A DNA stretch of 64,000 bases from Melioribacter sp. GTDB lineage: Bacteria > Bacteroidota > Ignavibacteria > Ignavibacteriales > Melioribacteraceae. Each line of letters opens with the position of its first letter. Position 1 is the first letter of the stretch. A program made the position numbers and the translations under genes. Location: positions 668,587-732,586 of the forward strand of contig DYHW01000001.1 in NCBI GenBank assembly GCA_020723965.1. Direction: 5' to 3'. The notes beneath the pieces were generated by a model, which worked only from the letters and a program-made list of their open reading frames with translations, did no database searches and was not told the DNA's origin. Shown here piece by piece: positions 1 through 7,729 of this stretch.

Positions 1-1315
1 CGCGTCCATTTAACCCAATCTTGTTGAATGACCTATCGAGCATTGTTGCAAGTCGAGGTAAATAACCGCTGTCTTCTAGCAGAGCCATAATTAAGTAAAA
101 TGCAAGCACAAGAGGAAGAAGTAAAAATAACAGATAAGTTGTGGTCATTGTAATGATGCCGAACTCGCCGAAAAGTAGTTTCAAGAAAAAATTTGAGAAC
201 TGAAAATGCGTTTCTGCTCCCTCAACTTTAGAATAATGTTCAAATTCTTTTTTCAAGGGTTCATTGGAATTCAAACCCTCTGTAAAAATAAATGATTTGT
301 TACCAATTTTATTTCCTTCAGTGTCAAACTGTATTACATCAATTTTTGTATCTGAATGTTCGGCAACAATCGATTTAAGATTGTATTCGAAGAATCCCCT
401 GCCAATTGTATTTTCTGTGTAGTCAACTATTCTTTGCGAAACAAGATCCCCGATGAAAAAATACATTAGCACAAGCATTAGAGCTAAAATTGGTAAACCT
501 GTTATTGGATTTAACGACAATCGACCGAACCAATTAAAAATTTCCCCTTTCTTCGAATCTTCATATTCAACTGCGTCAAAAATTTCATTTACGCGGTTTC
601 TTCTGCCAATATATATTCTTTCTCTTTCATCGGCGGTTCCGCATTCAGTATTGTTCTTCTTGGCTATCGATTCATCCCCTTCCAATATTAAAAGCGCTTC
701 AGCTTGTGAGATGGATTTATTAGTAACCTGTTGAAGCATAAAATGGAGATCAAGTTCTTGGTTGCCAACTTTAGCTTTTTCGATCGCTTCATTAAGTTTT
801 TCAAATCCCTGTTTATCAACTGCAGCGGTTTTAAAAACTTCCACGCCAAGTAGTTCTGATAGTTTTTTTGTGTCGATTCGGATTTTTCTTTTCTTCAGCT
901 CATCGTTAAAATTTAAGAGCACAGAAACCTTTTTCCCCATATCAATAAGTTGAAGCGTGAGGAATAAATCGCGGTCGAGATTCACGGCATTTACAACGTT
1001 AATAATAACATCGGCAGAAAGAATTATATCTCTTGCAACTTTTTCTTCATCATTGAAAGAACCAACGCCATAAATACCGGGAGTGTCAAAGACATCATTT
1101 CCTTTATAATGACCTCTTGTGATCGAAATAGTTGTGCCTGGAAAGTTTGAAACATCTACGTACATCCCGCTCATGTAATTGAAAACACAAGACTTTCCAA
1201 CGTTCGGATTTCCAGCAAGAACAATTTTCTGAGCGCTGGATGATTTATTCGCTTCCGAAATAATAGCTTCAGAATCTGCGATTGGTGAATAAGAAATAAT
1301 ATTGTCTGATTTCAT
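1..1315 (-). CDS. feoB: Ferrous iron transporter FeoB (partial, C-terminus off window)
   Basis: GTP-gated inner-membrane ferrous iron permease. I translated the open frame from the ATG at 1315 down to base 1, which gives 438 residues with no stop. The family is usually 650-800 residues, so the C-terminal half of the membrane domain lies outside the window. The N-terminal G domain has G1 GNPNVGKS (residues 35-42), G3 DTPGIYG and G4 NFND. A GDI-like helical part follows, then a first membrane segment, then the start of the gate region with the family motif EDSGYLPR. The gene starts 2 bases after the feoA stop, so it is the third gene of a fur-feoA-feoB operon. Identification is secure from the motifs and gene order. 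Confidence 0.95.
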   Translation of the reverse strand, partial: MKSDNIISYSPIADSEAIISEANKSSSAQKIVLAGNPNVGKSCVFNYMSGMYVDVSNFPGTTISITRGHYKGNDVFDTPGIYGVGSFNDEEKVARDIILSADVIINVVNAVNLDRDLFLTLQLIDMGKKVSVLLNFNDELKKRKIRIDTKKLSELLGVEVFKTAAVDKQGFEKLNEAIEKAKVGNQELDLHFMLQQVTNKSISQAEALLILEGDESIAKKNNTECGTADERERIYIGRRNRVNEIFDAVEYEDSKKGEIFNWFGRLSLNPITGLPILALMLVLMYFFIGDLVSQRIVDYTENTIGRGFFEYNLKSIVAEHSDTKIDVIQFDTEGNKIGNKSFIFTEGLNSNEPLKKEFEHYSKVEGAETHFQFSNFFLKLLFGEFGIITMTTTYLLFLLLPLVLAFYLIMALLEDSGYLPRLATMLDRSFNKIGLNGR

Positions 1316-1317
1316 AA

Positions 1318-1545
1318 TTATTGAAGAATAACTTTAATTTTTTTTGCAAGATCGAATCCGAGCGCGATCTCGTGTCTATTTTTTTTGACCACAATTGTGC
1401 CGCCGGGAAGCCGGACAATACACTTTAACGTATCGCCTTCGCTAATTCCTAGACGAATCAACTGAGATTTTATATCGCCGGATGGAAGTTTTACAACCGT
1501 TACCGGCATTCCTTTTCTTGCTTTATCTAAAGTGCTATTTGCCAT
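1318..1545 (-). CDS. feoA: FeoA-domain protein
   Basis: Small SH3-like cytoplasmic partner of FeoB, thought to modulate its GTPase and transport activity. It has 75 residues, the normal FeoA length. It shows the family pattern of a hydrophobic strand, a conserved RLGISEGD turn, then LPGG and a final strand region with ALGFDLAKKI. Its start overlaps the end of the upstream Fur-family gene by 11 bases and its stop is 2 bases from feoB, which indicates tight translational coupling. No fusion or truncation is seen. Confidence 0.93.
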   Translation of the reverse strand: MANSTLDKARKGMPVTVVKLPSGDIKSQLIRLGISEGDTLKCIVRLPGGTIVVKKNRHEIALGFDLAKKIKVILQ

Positions 1546-1990
1546 TTATATTATGAGAACAGTTTGAATTTGTACACTTGCCAAAAATGTTGAACGAATA
1601 TCCAGTCGGGTCAAAACCGATTTCGCTGGAGATCTTTTTTACAATTTTTTGAATTTTAGGATCTGAAAATTCTTTGATCGTGCCGCAGTTAGTACATATT
1701 AAATGATCATGGCTAATTTTGCCTACATTCGATTCGTACCGTGTTTTATTCTCGCCGAAATTTCTTTTTGACAATATTCCGCATTGAGCAAGTAATTCAA
1801 GCGTATTGTAAACAGTTGCGCGCGAAATATTGGAATGGCTGCTTTTCATTTGAACGTATAGTTCATCGGCTCCAAAGTGTCCTTCGTACTCTATGGCATG
1901 GTCTAGAACTTCAAAACGTTCTGGCGTAATACGATTCTCTTCTCTTTTTAAGAAGCGCCTGAATTCTTCATGCGCTGATTGTCTATCCAT
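1535..1990 (-). CDS. fur: Fur/PerR-family metalloregulator
   Basis: Metal-responsive DNA-binding repressor, 151 residues. The N-terminal winged helix carries the recognition helix SRATVYNTLELL (about 56-67). The C-terminal half has the HDHLICTNCG motif with C99 and C102, and a second cysteine pair C139-x4-C144. Together these would form the structural zinc site. The position at the head of feoA-feoB makes an iron-responsive Fur role likely, although a PerR-type peroxide sensor cannot be excluded from sequence alone, and two peroxiredoxin genes lie just upstream in the opposite direction. It is probably autoregulated; an imperfect inverted repeat lies 14 bases upstream of its start. The symbol fur is assigned by family and context. 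Confidence 0.88.
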   Translation of the reverse strand: MDRQSAHEEFRRFLKREENRITPERFEVLDHAIEYEGHFGADELYVQMKSSHSNISRATVYNTLELLAQCGILSKRNFGENKTRYESNVGKISHDHLICTNCGTIKEFSDPKIQKIVKKISSEIGFDPTGYSFNIFGKCTNSNCSHNINGK

Positions 1991-2003
1991 AATATATAAC
2001 TAT

Positions 2004-2034
2004 TATTTAGATTTAGTCTGCATAAAGATAAATA
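2004..2034. promoter_or_regulatory. Possible operator upstream of fur
   Basis: Imperfect inverted repeat with 12-base arms TATTTAGATTTA (2004-2015) and TAAAGATAAATA (2023-2034). The arms match at 10 of 12 positions and are separated by 7 bases. It lies just upstream of the Fur-family gene, where an autoregulatory site would be expected. AT-rich DNA produces such repeats easily, so this is only a candidate. Confidence 0.25.
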
Positions 2035-2261
2035 GAATCTTCTATAATATGCAAAATTTTTTTTCTCCTATGAGTTCTATTAATCCTTTTTAATATTTCT
2101 GCCTGCTTTAAAATTTGATAAATGTTCTTCGCAGCGCTGTTAGATTTACAGATTTATAAAAGAATAGAATGTTTTTTATTACTTACGAAAGAGTTATTTT
2201 TATTGCAGCAATCATTCACAATTATCACAATTGAACTTTTTATCTATCGGAAGGAGTTTAT

Positions 2262-2465
2262 ATGTCTAAATCATTTGAAGTAATAGAGAGAGTCGGAATT
2301 TCTACCGAAGGATTCCCTGAAGCAGTTAAAGAAGTTATTCTCGAAGCCAATTCAGAAAAAAAAGTTGGCTGGTTTGAGGTTATTGAAGAAAGAGGACGAG
2401 TTACTGCTGAAGGAAAAATAGAATTTCAAGTGAAAGTAAGAATTGGAAGAAAACTAATAGATTAA
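2262..2465 (+). CDS. Dodecin family flavin-binding protein
   Basis: Dodecins are small proteins that assemble into hollow dodecamers storing or buffering flavins. This 67-residue protein has the usual length and layout: strand with SFEVIERVGIS, one helix with FPEAVKEVILEA, then two strands containing the conserved VGWFEVIEERG segment and a final KVRIGRKL strand. The tryptophan in that segment is the flavin-stacking position in characterised dodecins. The start is fixed by a strong GGAAGGAG ribosome site about 5 bases upstream. A peroxiredoxin gene follows 19 bases after the stop, so the two are probably co-transcribed in an oxidative-stress context. Confidence 0.9.
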   Translation: MSKSFEVIERVGISTEGFPEAVKEVILEANSEKKVGWFEVIEERGRVTAEGKIEFQVKVRIGRKLID

Positions 2466-2484
2466 ACTTAAGAAAGGAAAAAAT

Positions 2485-2967
2485 ATGTCTGTTAAAATAG
2501 GCGAAGCTGCTCCGAACTTTACGCTTAAGAATCAAAACATGGAACCTGTTTCTTTAGCGGATTTTAGGGGAAAGAAAAATATTGTGCTTTTGTTCTTTCC
2601 GCTCGTAAATAGTTCACCTTGCGAAAAAGAACTTTGTACAATGAGAGACGGAATGAAAGATTACGAAAATCTTGATGCCCAGGTTTTGGCTGTGAGCGTT
2701 GATAGTTCTTTTGCTCATAAATTATGGAACGAGAAACAGAAATTTAATTTTCCGCTGCTAAGCGATTTCAATAAAGAAGTCTGCCAAACATACGGTGCAT
2801 ATTATGATATATTCGGCGCTGGTAAGTTCGATTACAAAGGCGTTGCAAAGAGAGCTGCTTTTGTGATTGATAAGAATGGCATTCTTCATTATGCAGAAAT
2901 TTTGGAAGTCGCCGGAGAAGAACCGAACTACAACGCAATTCAGGAAACATTAAAAAAATTATCGTAG
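2485..2967 (+). CDS. Peroxiredoxin (AhpE/BCP-like redoxin)
   Basis: Thiol peroxidase of the thioredoxin fold, 160 residues, reducing hydroperoxides through a peroxidatic cysteine. The usual P-x3-T-x2-C motif appears as PLVNSSPC, so the conserved threonine is a serine and C46 is the peroxidatic residue. A second cysteine, C51, sits five positions on, as in BCP-type atypical 2-Cys enzymes, and could be the resolving cysteine. The rest (LADFRGKKNIVLLFF, FVIDKNGILHY) is typical. The gene follows dodecin and ends at a strong terminator. The exact subfamily is uncertain. Confidence 0.85.
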   Translation: MSVKIGEAAPNFTLKNQNMEPVSLADFRGKKNIVLLFFPLVNSSPCEKELCTMRDGMKDYENLDAQVLAVSVDSSFAHKLWNEKQKFNFPLLSDFNKEVCQTYGAYYDIFGAGKFDYKGVAKRAAFVIDKNGILHYAEILEVAGEEPNYNAIQETLKKLS

Positions 2968-2981
2968 TTATTTCTTTTGGA

Positions 2982-3012
2982 GGGACGAAAAAAACTCGTC
3001 CCTTTCTTTTTA
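2982..3012 (+). terminator. Rho-independent terminator after peroxiredoxin
   Basis: Perfect 7-bp stem GGGACGA (2982-2988) / TCGTCCC (2996-3002) with a 7-base A-rich loop, followed by a T-rich run. It ends the dodecin-peroxiredoxin unit and separates it from bcp and the pterin genes. Confidence 0.85.
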
Positions 3013-3093
3013 ACGTCTTGTTTGGGTAACGTTGTTGCAAATGCTGAAAATGAAGCGTGTTGTTTGTTTTTATCAAAAAAATATTAAAATGAA

Positions 3094-3555
3094 ATGCCAC
3101 AAGTTGGAAAGAAAGCTCCGTCATTTAAACTCTCTGATAGCAGCGGCAAGAAAATTTCTTTAAGTGATTTTAAAGGGAAAAAAGTTGTTCTTTATTTTTA
3201 TCCAAAAGATATGACTTCCGGCTGCACTCGAGAAGCATGCGACTTTAGAGATGCATTCCCAAATTTCAAAAAGATAAAAGCAGTTGTTCTTGGCATAAGT
3301 AATGATTCAATAGAAATGCACAAGAAATTTATTGATAAGTATAAACTTCCTTTTACATTGCTAAGCGACTATAAAAAAGAAGTTGTTGAAAAATACGGCG
3401 TTTGGAAAGAGAAAAATATGTATGGCAATAAATATATGGGAATTGAAAGAACAACTTTTATAATAGATGAAGAAGGAATGATTATGAAAATATTTCCGAA
3501 AGTTAAAGTTGCCGGACACGTAGAAGAAGTATTGAACGCATTGAAGGAGAATTAG
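3094..3555 (+). CDS. bcp: Thioredoxin-dependent thiol peroxidase BCP
   Basis: Bacterioferritin-comigratory-protein type peroxiredoxin, 153 residues, full length. The active site is YPKDMTSGCTREAC, with peroxidatic C44 and resolving C49 (C-x4-C, the classical atypical 2-Cys arrangement). The start lacks a good ribosome site, but the N-terminus QVGKKAPSFKL matches the family and no upstream in-frame start is better. The stop is immediately followed by the start of the PTPS-like gene (0-base spacing), so bcp heads the pterin operon PTPS-folE-SDR. Whether it protects the oxidation-prone reduced pterin is inference. Confidence 0.93.
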   Translation: MPQVGKKAPSFKLSDSSGKKISLSDFKGKKVVLYFYPKDMTSGCTREACDFRDAFPNFKKIKAVVLGISNDSIEMHKKFIDKYKLPFTLLSDYKKEVVEKYGVWKEKNMYGNKYMGIERTTFIIDEEGMIMKIFPKVKVAGHVEEVLNALKEN

Positions 3556-3966
3556 ATGCTTTATGTAACAAGACGAGAAATCTTTAGCGCTTCGCACCGT
3601 TTGTTCAATCCTAACTTTTCTGATGAAGAGAACGAGAGAGTTTTTGGGAAGTGCAGCAATCCCAACGGTCACGGTCATAATTATATTTTGGAAGTGGTTG
3701 TTAAAGGAGAAATTAATACTCAAACAGGTTATGTAATCGATTTGAAGTTGTTGAAGCAAATTATTCTTGAAACTGTCATTCGTAAAATCGATCATAAAAA
3801 TCTAAACGTTGACGTTGACTTCTTAATTGATAAAATTCCTACCGCAGAAAATATTGCTATAGGAATTTGGGAGCAGCTAATTGATAAAATTCCTTCGGGC
3901 AAACTTTATTCAATAAAGATTTATGAGACAGAAAATAATTATGTAGAATATAAAGGGAAGGCATAA
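3556..3966 (+). CDS. 6-pyruvoyl-tetrahydropterin synthase (PTPS type)
   Basis: Converts 7,8-dihydroneopterin triphosphate to 6-pyruvoyl-tetrahydropterin, the second step of tetrahydrobiopterin synthesis. It has 136 residues. Zinc ligands are H14 (SASHR), H39 and H41 (HGH). The catalytic cysteine C33 is spaced C-x5-HGH, as in animal-type PTPS, not C-x3-HGH as in the queuosine enzyme QueD. Other hallmarks are DHKNLN, PTAEN and YETENN near the C-terminus. It sits between bcp and folE, with folE 1 base downstream and a reductase after that, which also argues for biopterin rather than queuosine. The ribosome site AAGGAG is clear. A QueD or folate-bypass role is the alternative, which I consider less likely. 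Confidence 0.88.
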   Translation: MLYVTRREIFSASHRLFNPNFSDEENERVFGKCSNPNGHGHNYILEVVVKGEINTQTGYVIDLKLLKQIILETVIRKIDHKNLNVDVDFLIDKIPTAENIAIGIWEQLIDKIPSGKLYSIKIYETENNYVEYKGKA

Positions 3967-3967
3967 A

Positions 3968-4534
3968 TTGAATTTTGAAAAAGCAGAAAAATATATTCAT
4001 GATATTCTTGTAGAGTTAGGAGAAAATCCAAAACGAGAAGGATTGAAAAACACGCCTCGCAGGGTAGCTAAGGCATATGAATTTTTAACTCAAGGATATA
4101 GAAAAGATGTAAAAGATATTTTGAATGGTGCAATCTTTGAGGAAAAGTATGATGAAATGGTGATTGTTAAAGATGTTGATTTTTATAGTATGTGCGAACA
4201 TCATCTCCTTCCGTTTTATGGTAAAGTGCATATAGCTTACATTCCTGATGGAAAAATTGTGGGACTTAGTAAAATTCCAAGGATAGTTGATATCTATGCG
4301 CGCAGAATACAAGTGCAAGAGAGAATGACACAGGAAATTGCAGACACGCTTGAAGTATTTCTTTCTCCGCGAGGCGTAGCTGTTGTTGTAGAAGCGTATC
4401 ATATGTGTATGATGATGCGCGGCGTTCAAAAACAAAATTCAATTACTACTACCAGCGCAATGCACGGTATCTTTAAAGAGGATGCCCGTACTAGATCAGA
4501 ATTTTTAAATCTTATCGCTCAAAAAAGAATCTGA
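3968..4534 (+). CDS. folE: GTP cyclohydrolase I
   Basis: Converts GTP to dihydroneopterin triphosphate, the entry step to folate and biopterin. It has 188 residues, typical for the bacterial enzyme. Zinc ligands are visible as C76 and H79 in [10 protein letters not shown] and C147 in HMCMMMRG. The core [13 protein letters not shown] is also conserved. The start is a TTG one base after the PTPS stop; the N-terminal family pattern ([23 protein letters not shown]) supports this start. The stop overlaps the next start (TGATG). In this operon it likely feeds PTPS and the SDR. Confidence 0.95.
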   Translation: MNFEKAEKYIHDILVELGENPKREGLKNTPRRVAKAYEFLTQGYRKDVKDILNGAIFEEKYDEMVIVKDVDFYSMCEHHLLPFYGKVHIAYIPDGKIVGLSKIPRIVDIYARRIQVQERMTQEIADTLEVFLSPRGVAVVVEAYHMCMMMRGVQKQNSITTTSAMHGIFKEDARTRSEFLNLIAQKRI

Positions 4535-5247
4535 TGAGCAAAAAACAAAATGTAATTTGGATAACAGGCGCAAGTTCCGGCATTGGAAAAGCTCTTTCAA
4601 ATGTGTTTGTAAGTAACGGACTGGTTGTTCTTGGAACTGCAAGAAGGTATGAATTTCTTGAAGCCATGGGAAAATCTTTCAATAAGTTCGAAAAAAAATT
4701 TATCCCCTTTCAATTAGACATTTCAAATTATGATTCTATTGTAAAATTTTTTGAGACTATTTCCTTGGAATATGAAATAACGGATTTGATAAACAACGCC
4801 GGTGTTACATCCTTTAATAAAGTAATTGATGATTCGATCGAAGAGATAGAAAAAATTATCCAAACAAATTTGTTGGGCGCTATTTACGCAATAAAAACAG
4901 TTCTTCCGGATATGATCCTAAAGAATAGAGGGACGGTCATTAACATTCTTTCAGTAGTAACGCAAAAAATTTTTCCTGCTAGTAGCGCTTATTCTGCTTC
5001 AAAATACGGATTGCTTGCTTACACCAAAGTTTTACGAGAAGAAGTTCGCGAAAAAAATATACGAGTCATAAACGTTTTACCCGGCGCTACTGCCACGTCA
5101 ATCTGGCCTTCCGCAGCGCTTAAAAAATATAATGAAAGGATGATGAGCGCAGAAAAAATTGCAGAGCTTGTTTATCGGCTTTATTCAGAAAAGAGCAATC
5201 TTGTTACTGAAGAGGTTGTGATTCGTCCAATTGATGGAGATTTGTAA
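4534..5247 (+). CDS. Short-chain dehydrogenase, probable sepiapterin reductase
   Basis: NADPH-dependent SDR of 237 residues. It has the cofactor motif TGASSGIG (11-18), the NNAG motif (87-90), and the catalytic triad S140, Y153, K157 (YSASK). The C-terminus EEVVIRPIDGDL resembles what I recall of the Chlorobium sepiapterin reductase. Together with folE and PTPS immediately upstream, this suggests the last, carbonyl-reducing steps of tetrahydrobiopterin synthesis. The start ATG overlaps the folE stop. SDRs are functionally diverse, so the substrate is inferred from context. A bidirectional terminator follows. Confidence 0.75.
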   Translation: MSKKQNVIWITGASSGIGKALSNVFVSNGLVVLGTARRYEFLEAMGKSFNKFEKKFIPFQLDISNYDSIVKFFETISLEYEITDLINNAGVTSFNKVIDDSIEEIEKIIQTNLLGAIYAIKTVLPDMILKNRGTVINILSVVTQKIFPASSAYSASKYGLLAYTKVLREEVREKNIRVINVLPGATATSIWPSAALKKYNERMMSAEKIAELVYRLYSEKSNLVTEEVVIRPIDGDL

Positions 5248-5264
5248 AGAAAATTTTTTTTGAA

Positions 5265-5300
5265 TAAAAAAACCCCCGGCAGTGTATCGGGGGTTTTTGG
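5265..5300. terminator. Bidirectional terminator between convergent genes
   Basis: Stem CCCCCG (5273-5278) / CGGGGG (5288-5293) with a 9-base loop, flanked by an A-run on the left and a T-run on the right. It can terminate the pterin operon on the plus strand and the Spy-like gene on the minus strand. Confidence 0.9.
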
Positions 5301-5303
5301 GTT

Positions 5304-5795
5304 TTAGAACTCATCACGATACATTTTCATCTTTCTTCGTTCCATAATAAAATTCTTAATTCCGCCTTTTATTCTTTCCTTAAAAAAAATCATATTTGAC
5401 ATTCTTCCACAATGTTTAGTCCATAACTCTTTTTGATCGGCATCGAGCATCTTGTAAATTTCAAGCCACCGTTTAACGCCGAGAGATTTGATCTCGCCCT
5501 GTAGTTTACTGTTCTCTTCTGTTAGCTGAAGAATCTTTTTCTCATCGATAAGATTATCGTCTATCATCTTCTTCAATTCGAGACGATTCTTTTGAATTTT
5601 AGCTCGAATATCGATGACACTTTTTCTGAATTGATAAGTTAGCTCGTCGAATTTTTTCTCCTGATCAGGGTTCAGCTTCAAAAGTTTTTCAATTCCTTTT
5701 TCTTTGAACGTTGGCGGAAAATCGCCTTTAGGTTGTGCGTTTGAGAAATTGACCAATAAAATTAAACCAAGAATCGCAAGAAATATTTTTTTCAT
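5304..5795 (-). CDS. Spy/CpxP-like periplasmic protein
   Basis: Exported helical protein of 163 residues with a signal peptide ending near SNAQP. The mature part is a long charged helix bundle containing LNPDQEKKFDEL and LDADQKELW, which match the LTxxQ-type repeats of the Spy/CpxP/ZraP family (periplasmic chaperones and metal or misfolding sensors). It is divergent from an ECF sigma factor gene across a 128-base gap that contains a 22-base palindrome, and a second protein of similar design lies at the end of that sigma operon. It is probably part of the sigma regulon. Chaperone versus sensor role is undecided. Confidence 0.75.
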   Translation of the reverse strand: MKKIFLAILGLILLVNFSNAQPKGDFPPTFKEKGIEKLLKLNPDQEKKFDELTYQFRKSVIDIRAKIQKNRLELKKMIDDNLIDEKKILQLTEENSKLQGEIKSLGVKRWLEIYKMLDADQKELWTKHCGRMSNMIFFKERIKGGIKNFIMERRKMKMYRDEF

Positions 5796-5859
5796 TTCAT
5801 CCTCCGTTGTTGTGAATTATTTTTCCTTTTCGGTAATTTGACACACAACATCGAAACGA

Positions 5860-5881
5860 GGTTTAATTATTTCATTAAACC
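5860..5881. promoter_or_regulatory. Palindrome between Spy-like gene and sigma operon
   Basis: Perfect 8-base inverted repeat GGTTTAAT (5860-5867) / ATTAAACC (5874-5881) with a 6-base spacer. It lies centrally in the divergent intergenic region, 42 bases before the sigma factor start. Its position suits an operator controlling both directions. No terminator-like T-run follows. Confidence 0.4.
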
Positions 5882-5923
5882 CATTCAAAGCAGATTTTGT
5901 CAATTATATAAAGCCGATAATTT

Positions 5924-6469
5924 ATGGTGCAAGAAGACGATTTCTATTTAGTTAATGAATTTCTGAATGGAGATGAAAGCGCATTTAATACTATTGCTAA
6001 GAAGTATCAAAAAAAAATATATTGGCATGCGCGGCAAATGCTTGGTAATCATCTGGATGCCGATGAAGTAACTCAGGAAGTATTGATTGTTATTTATAAA
6101 AAGCTCAAGAATTTCAATTTTAGGTCATCTTTGTTTACATGGATTTATAAAATAGTTACTACAAGAAGTTTGAACGAATTACGCAGAAGAAATGTTAAGA
6201 AATTCTTTTCTGTTGAAGATGAAAATCTTAACATTACCGATGGAAGGGATATTATAAATGATATTTCAAACAAAGAGAGAATTAACGAATTGAAGAAAAC
6301 CCTTGATAAATTACCAACAAAGCAGAGGCAAATATTTGTAATGAGAAATTTTGATGAACTTTCGTACGAAGAGATTTCCGTTATAACAGGGAAAAGCGTT
6401 GGCGGTTTGAAAGCGAATTATTTTCATGCTTTAAAAAAAGTGATGGAGATGACAAATGAAAAAGAATGA
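5924..6469 (+). CDS. ECF-type RNA polymerase sigma factor
   Basis: Sigma-70 family regulator of 181 residues with only regions 2 and 4. Region 2 includes the segment HARQMLGNHLDADEVTQEV and FTWIYKIVTTRSLNELRRR. Region 4 includes LDKLPTKQRQIFVMRNFDELSYEEIS followed by a helix-turn-helix. The 3' end overlaps the following membrane anti-sigma gene by 14 bases, the usual arrangement for an extracytoplasmic-function pair. The neighbouring Spy-like proteins suggest it responds to envelope or metal stress; that is inferred. Confidence 0.93.
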   Translation: MVQEDDFYLVNEFLNGDESAFNTIAKKYQKKIYWHARQMLGNHLDADEVTQEVLIVIYKKLKNFNFRSSLFTWIYKIVTTRSLNELRRRNVKKFFSVEDENLNITDGRDIINDISNKERINELKKTLDKLPTKQRQIFVMRNFDELSYEEISVITGKSVGGLKANYFHALKKVMEMTNEKE

Positions 6470-7058
6470 AGAAAAAATATTGAAATACCTTTCCGAAATG
6501 TTAACGAATGAAGAACGAAAGCAATTTGAAATAGAACTTTCGCGGTCCTATGAGTTAAAAAAAGAACTCGATGCAATTCAAAATAGATTTGTTCAATTCA
6601 GGTATTTGGAAACCGAAAACGCCGACGAAAGATATTTTGCTTCACTTTTACCTAAAGTGTATTCCAGAATTGAGCAAAATGTAAACCCAATTAAAAAATG
6701 GAAAGTAGCGCTCGCTGCTCCTTCCTTTGTTGCAATTATAGTTTTAGCAATTTTGATTTTCCGTCCTAATGGTTATAACACTATGTATAAAGATTTAGCT
6801 CAAGAAGTGATTGATAACATATTCGATGAGGACGTTTCTCAATTATATGTCTCGGAAATAGATATAACTGATGAGGGGAATATTTTAACTAGTCAACTAA
6901 ACAATTATGATATAAGTCCGATTGATGATTCAGCCAAAGAAAATATTTTGACTGCTTACGATTATCTCATAGATGACGACATATTGTACATAAACAATCT
7001 TTCTGATAATGAACTAAAACAACTGCAAAATAAAATAAACTCAGCAATTTCTTACTAG
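6456..7058 (+). CDS. Probable membrane anti-sigma factor
   Basis: 200 residues. The N-terminal cytoplasmic part is helical (about 1-85), followed by one membrane segment (KWKVALAAPSFVAIIVLAILIF, about 85-107) and an acidic periplasmic tail. Overlap with the ECF sigma gene and the topology support an anti-sigma role. No HxxxCxxC zinc motif is present, so it is not a classical ZAS protein. The acidic C-terminal tail is the likely sensory part. Spacing to the next gene is 8 bases, so the three genes form an operon. Confidence 0.75.
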   Translation: MKKNEEKILKYLSEMLTNEERKQFEIELSRSYELKKELDAIQNRFVQFRYLETENADERYFASLLPKVYSRIEQNVNPIKKWKVALAAPSFVAIIVLAILIFRPNGYNTMYKDLAQEVIDNIFDEDVSQLYVSEIDITDEGNILTSQLNNYDISPIDDSAKENILTAYDYLIDDDILYINNLSDNELKQLQNKINSAISY

Positions 7059-7066
7059 GTGATAAA

Positions 7067-7546
7067 ATGAAAACAAAAGTTTTTTTGATCTTATTAGTTG
7101 TCATTTCTGCTTTTACAACTTCTGCCCAAGAGATGAAAAAACCAAAAGGGTCTAAAGCGTTAGAACGAATTGAACAGATGGAAACCAGAAAACTTATAGA
7201 GATATTGGAATTAAAAGAGGAAACAGCCGTTCGATTCTTTGCGCGCAGAAGTGAATACCGGAACAAACACCTTGATCTATTAAACCAACGCCAGGAAATA
7301 ATTCGAAGTATAGGTGTTTTACTTAGTAACGAAGATACCGGGGAAGAGAGCAGATTCAAAGAAAAGCTGAATGGACTAACAGAGACCGAATGGAAAATAT
7401 TTAAAGAAAAAGAAAACTTTTATAAATCGTTGTCCGACCTGTTAAGCGCCAAGCAGATACTTAAATTAGCTTTGTTCGATGAGCGGTTCCGCCGCGAAGT
7501 TAGAGAAACTCTAATGAATTACATGCGACGAAGCAACCGCGATTGA
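7067..7546 (+). CDS. Periplasmic Spy/CpxP-like protein of the sigma operon
   Basis: 159 residues with a signal peptide ending around TTSAQE. The mature region is a charged helical bundle (LERIEQMETRKLIEILELKEETAVRFFARRSEYR and following) without cysteines. It resembles the periplasmic heavy-metal-sensor/Spy-like proteins that frequently follow ECF sigma/anti-sigma pairs in Bacteroidetes-type genomes. It probably interacts with the anti-sigma periplasmic domain or with misfolded envelope proteins; this is context-based inference. Confidence 0.65.
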   Translation: MKTKVFLILLVVISAFTTSAQEMKKPKGSKALERIEQMETRKLIEILELKEETAVRFFARRSEYRNKHLDLLNQRQEIIRSIGVLLSNEDTGEESRFKEKLNGLTETEWKIFKEKENFYKSLSDLLSAKQILKLALFDERFRREVRETLMNYMRRSNRD

Positions 7547-7612
7547 TCAGAATTTCTTCTCCCTTAAAGTTGCTTTTGATTCTATCGACTAATATTTTTG
7601 CATCGACTATTT

Positions 7613-7699
7613 GCGGAAGTGGTGAAATTGGTATACACGCTACTTTGAGGGGGTAGTGCCCGTTCGGGCGTAGGGGTTCGAGTCCCCTCTTCCGCACCA
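7613..7699 (+). tRNA. tRNA-Leu (anticodon GAG)
   Basis: Class II tRNA of 87 bases. The acceptor stem GCGGAAG pairs with CTTCCGC and the CCA end is encoded. The anticodon stem is CTACT/GGTAG with loop TTGAGGG, so the anticodon GAG is at 7647-7649 and reads CUC/CUU leucine codons. The long variable arm forms a hairpin (TGCCC/GGGCG) and the T arm contains GGTTCGAGTCC. All features agree with tRNA-Leu. Confidence 0.97.
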
Positions 7700-7729
7700 T
7701 CCTTAACAAATCAATAAAATGGGTTAACT

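Noticed and set aside
7500..7709. Open frame on the minus strand across the tRNA-Leu gene
   Set aside because: It covers the whole tRNA, whose structure is complete.
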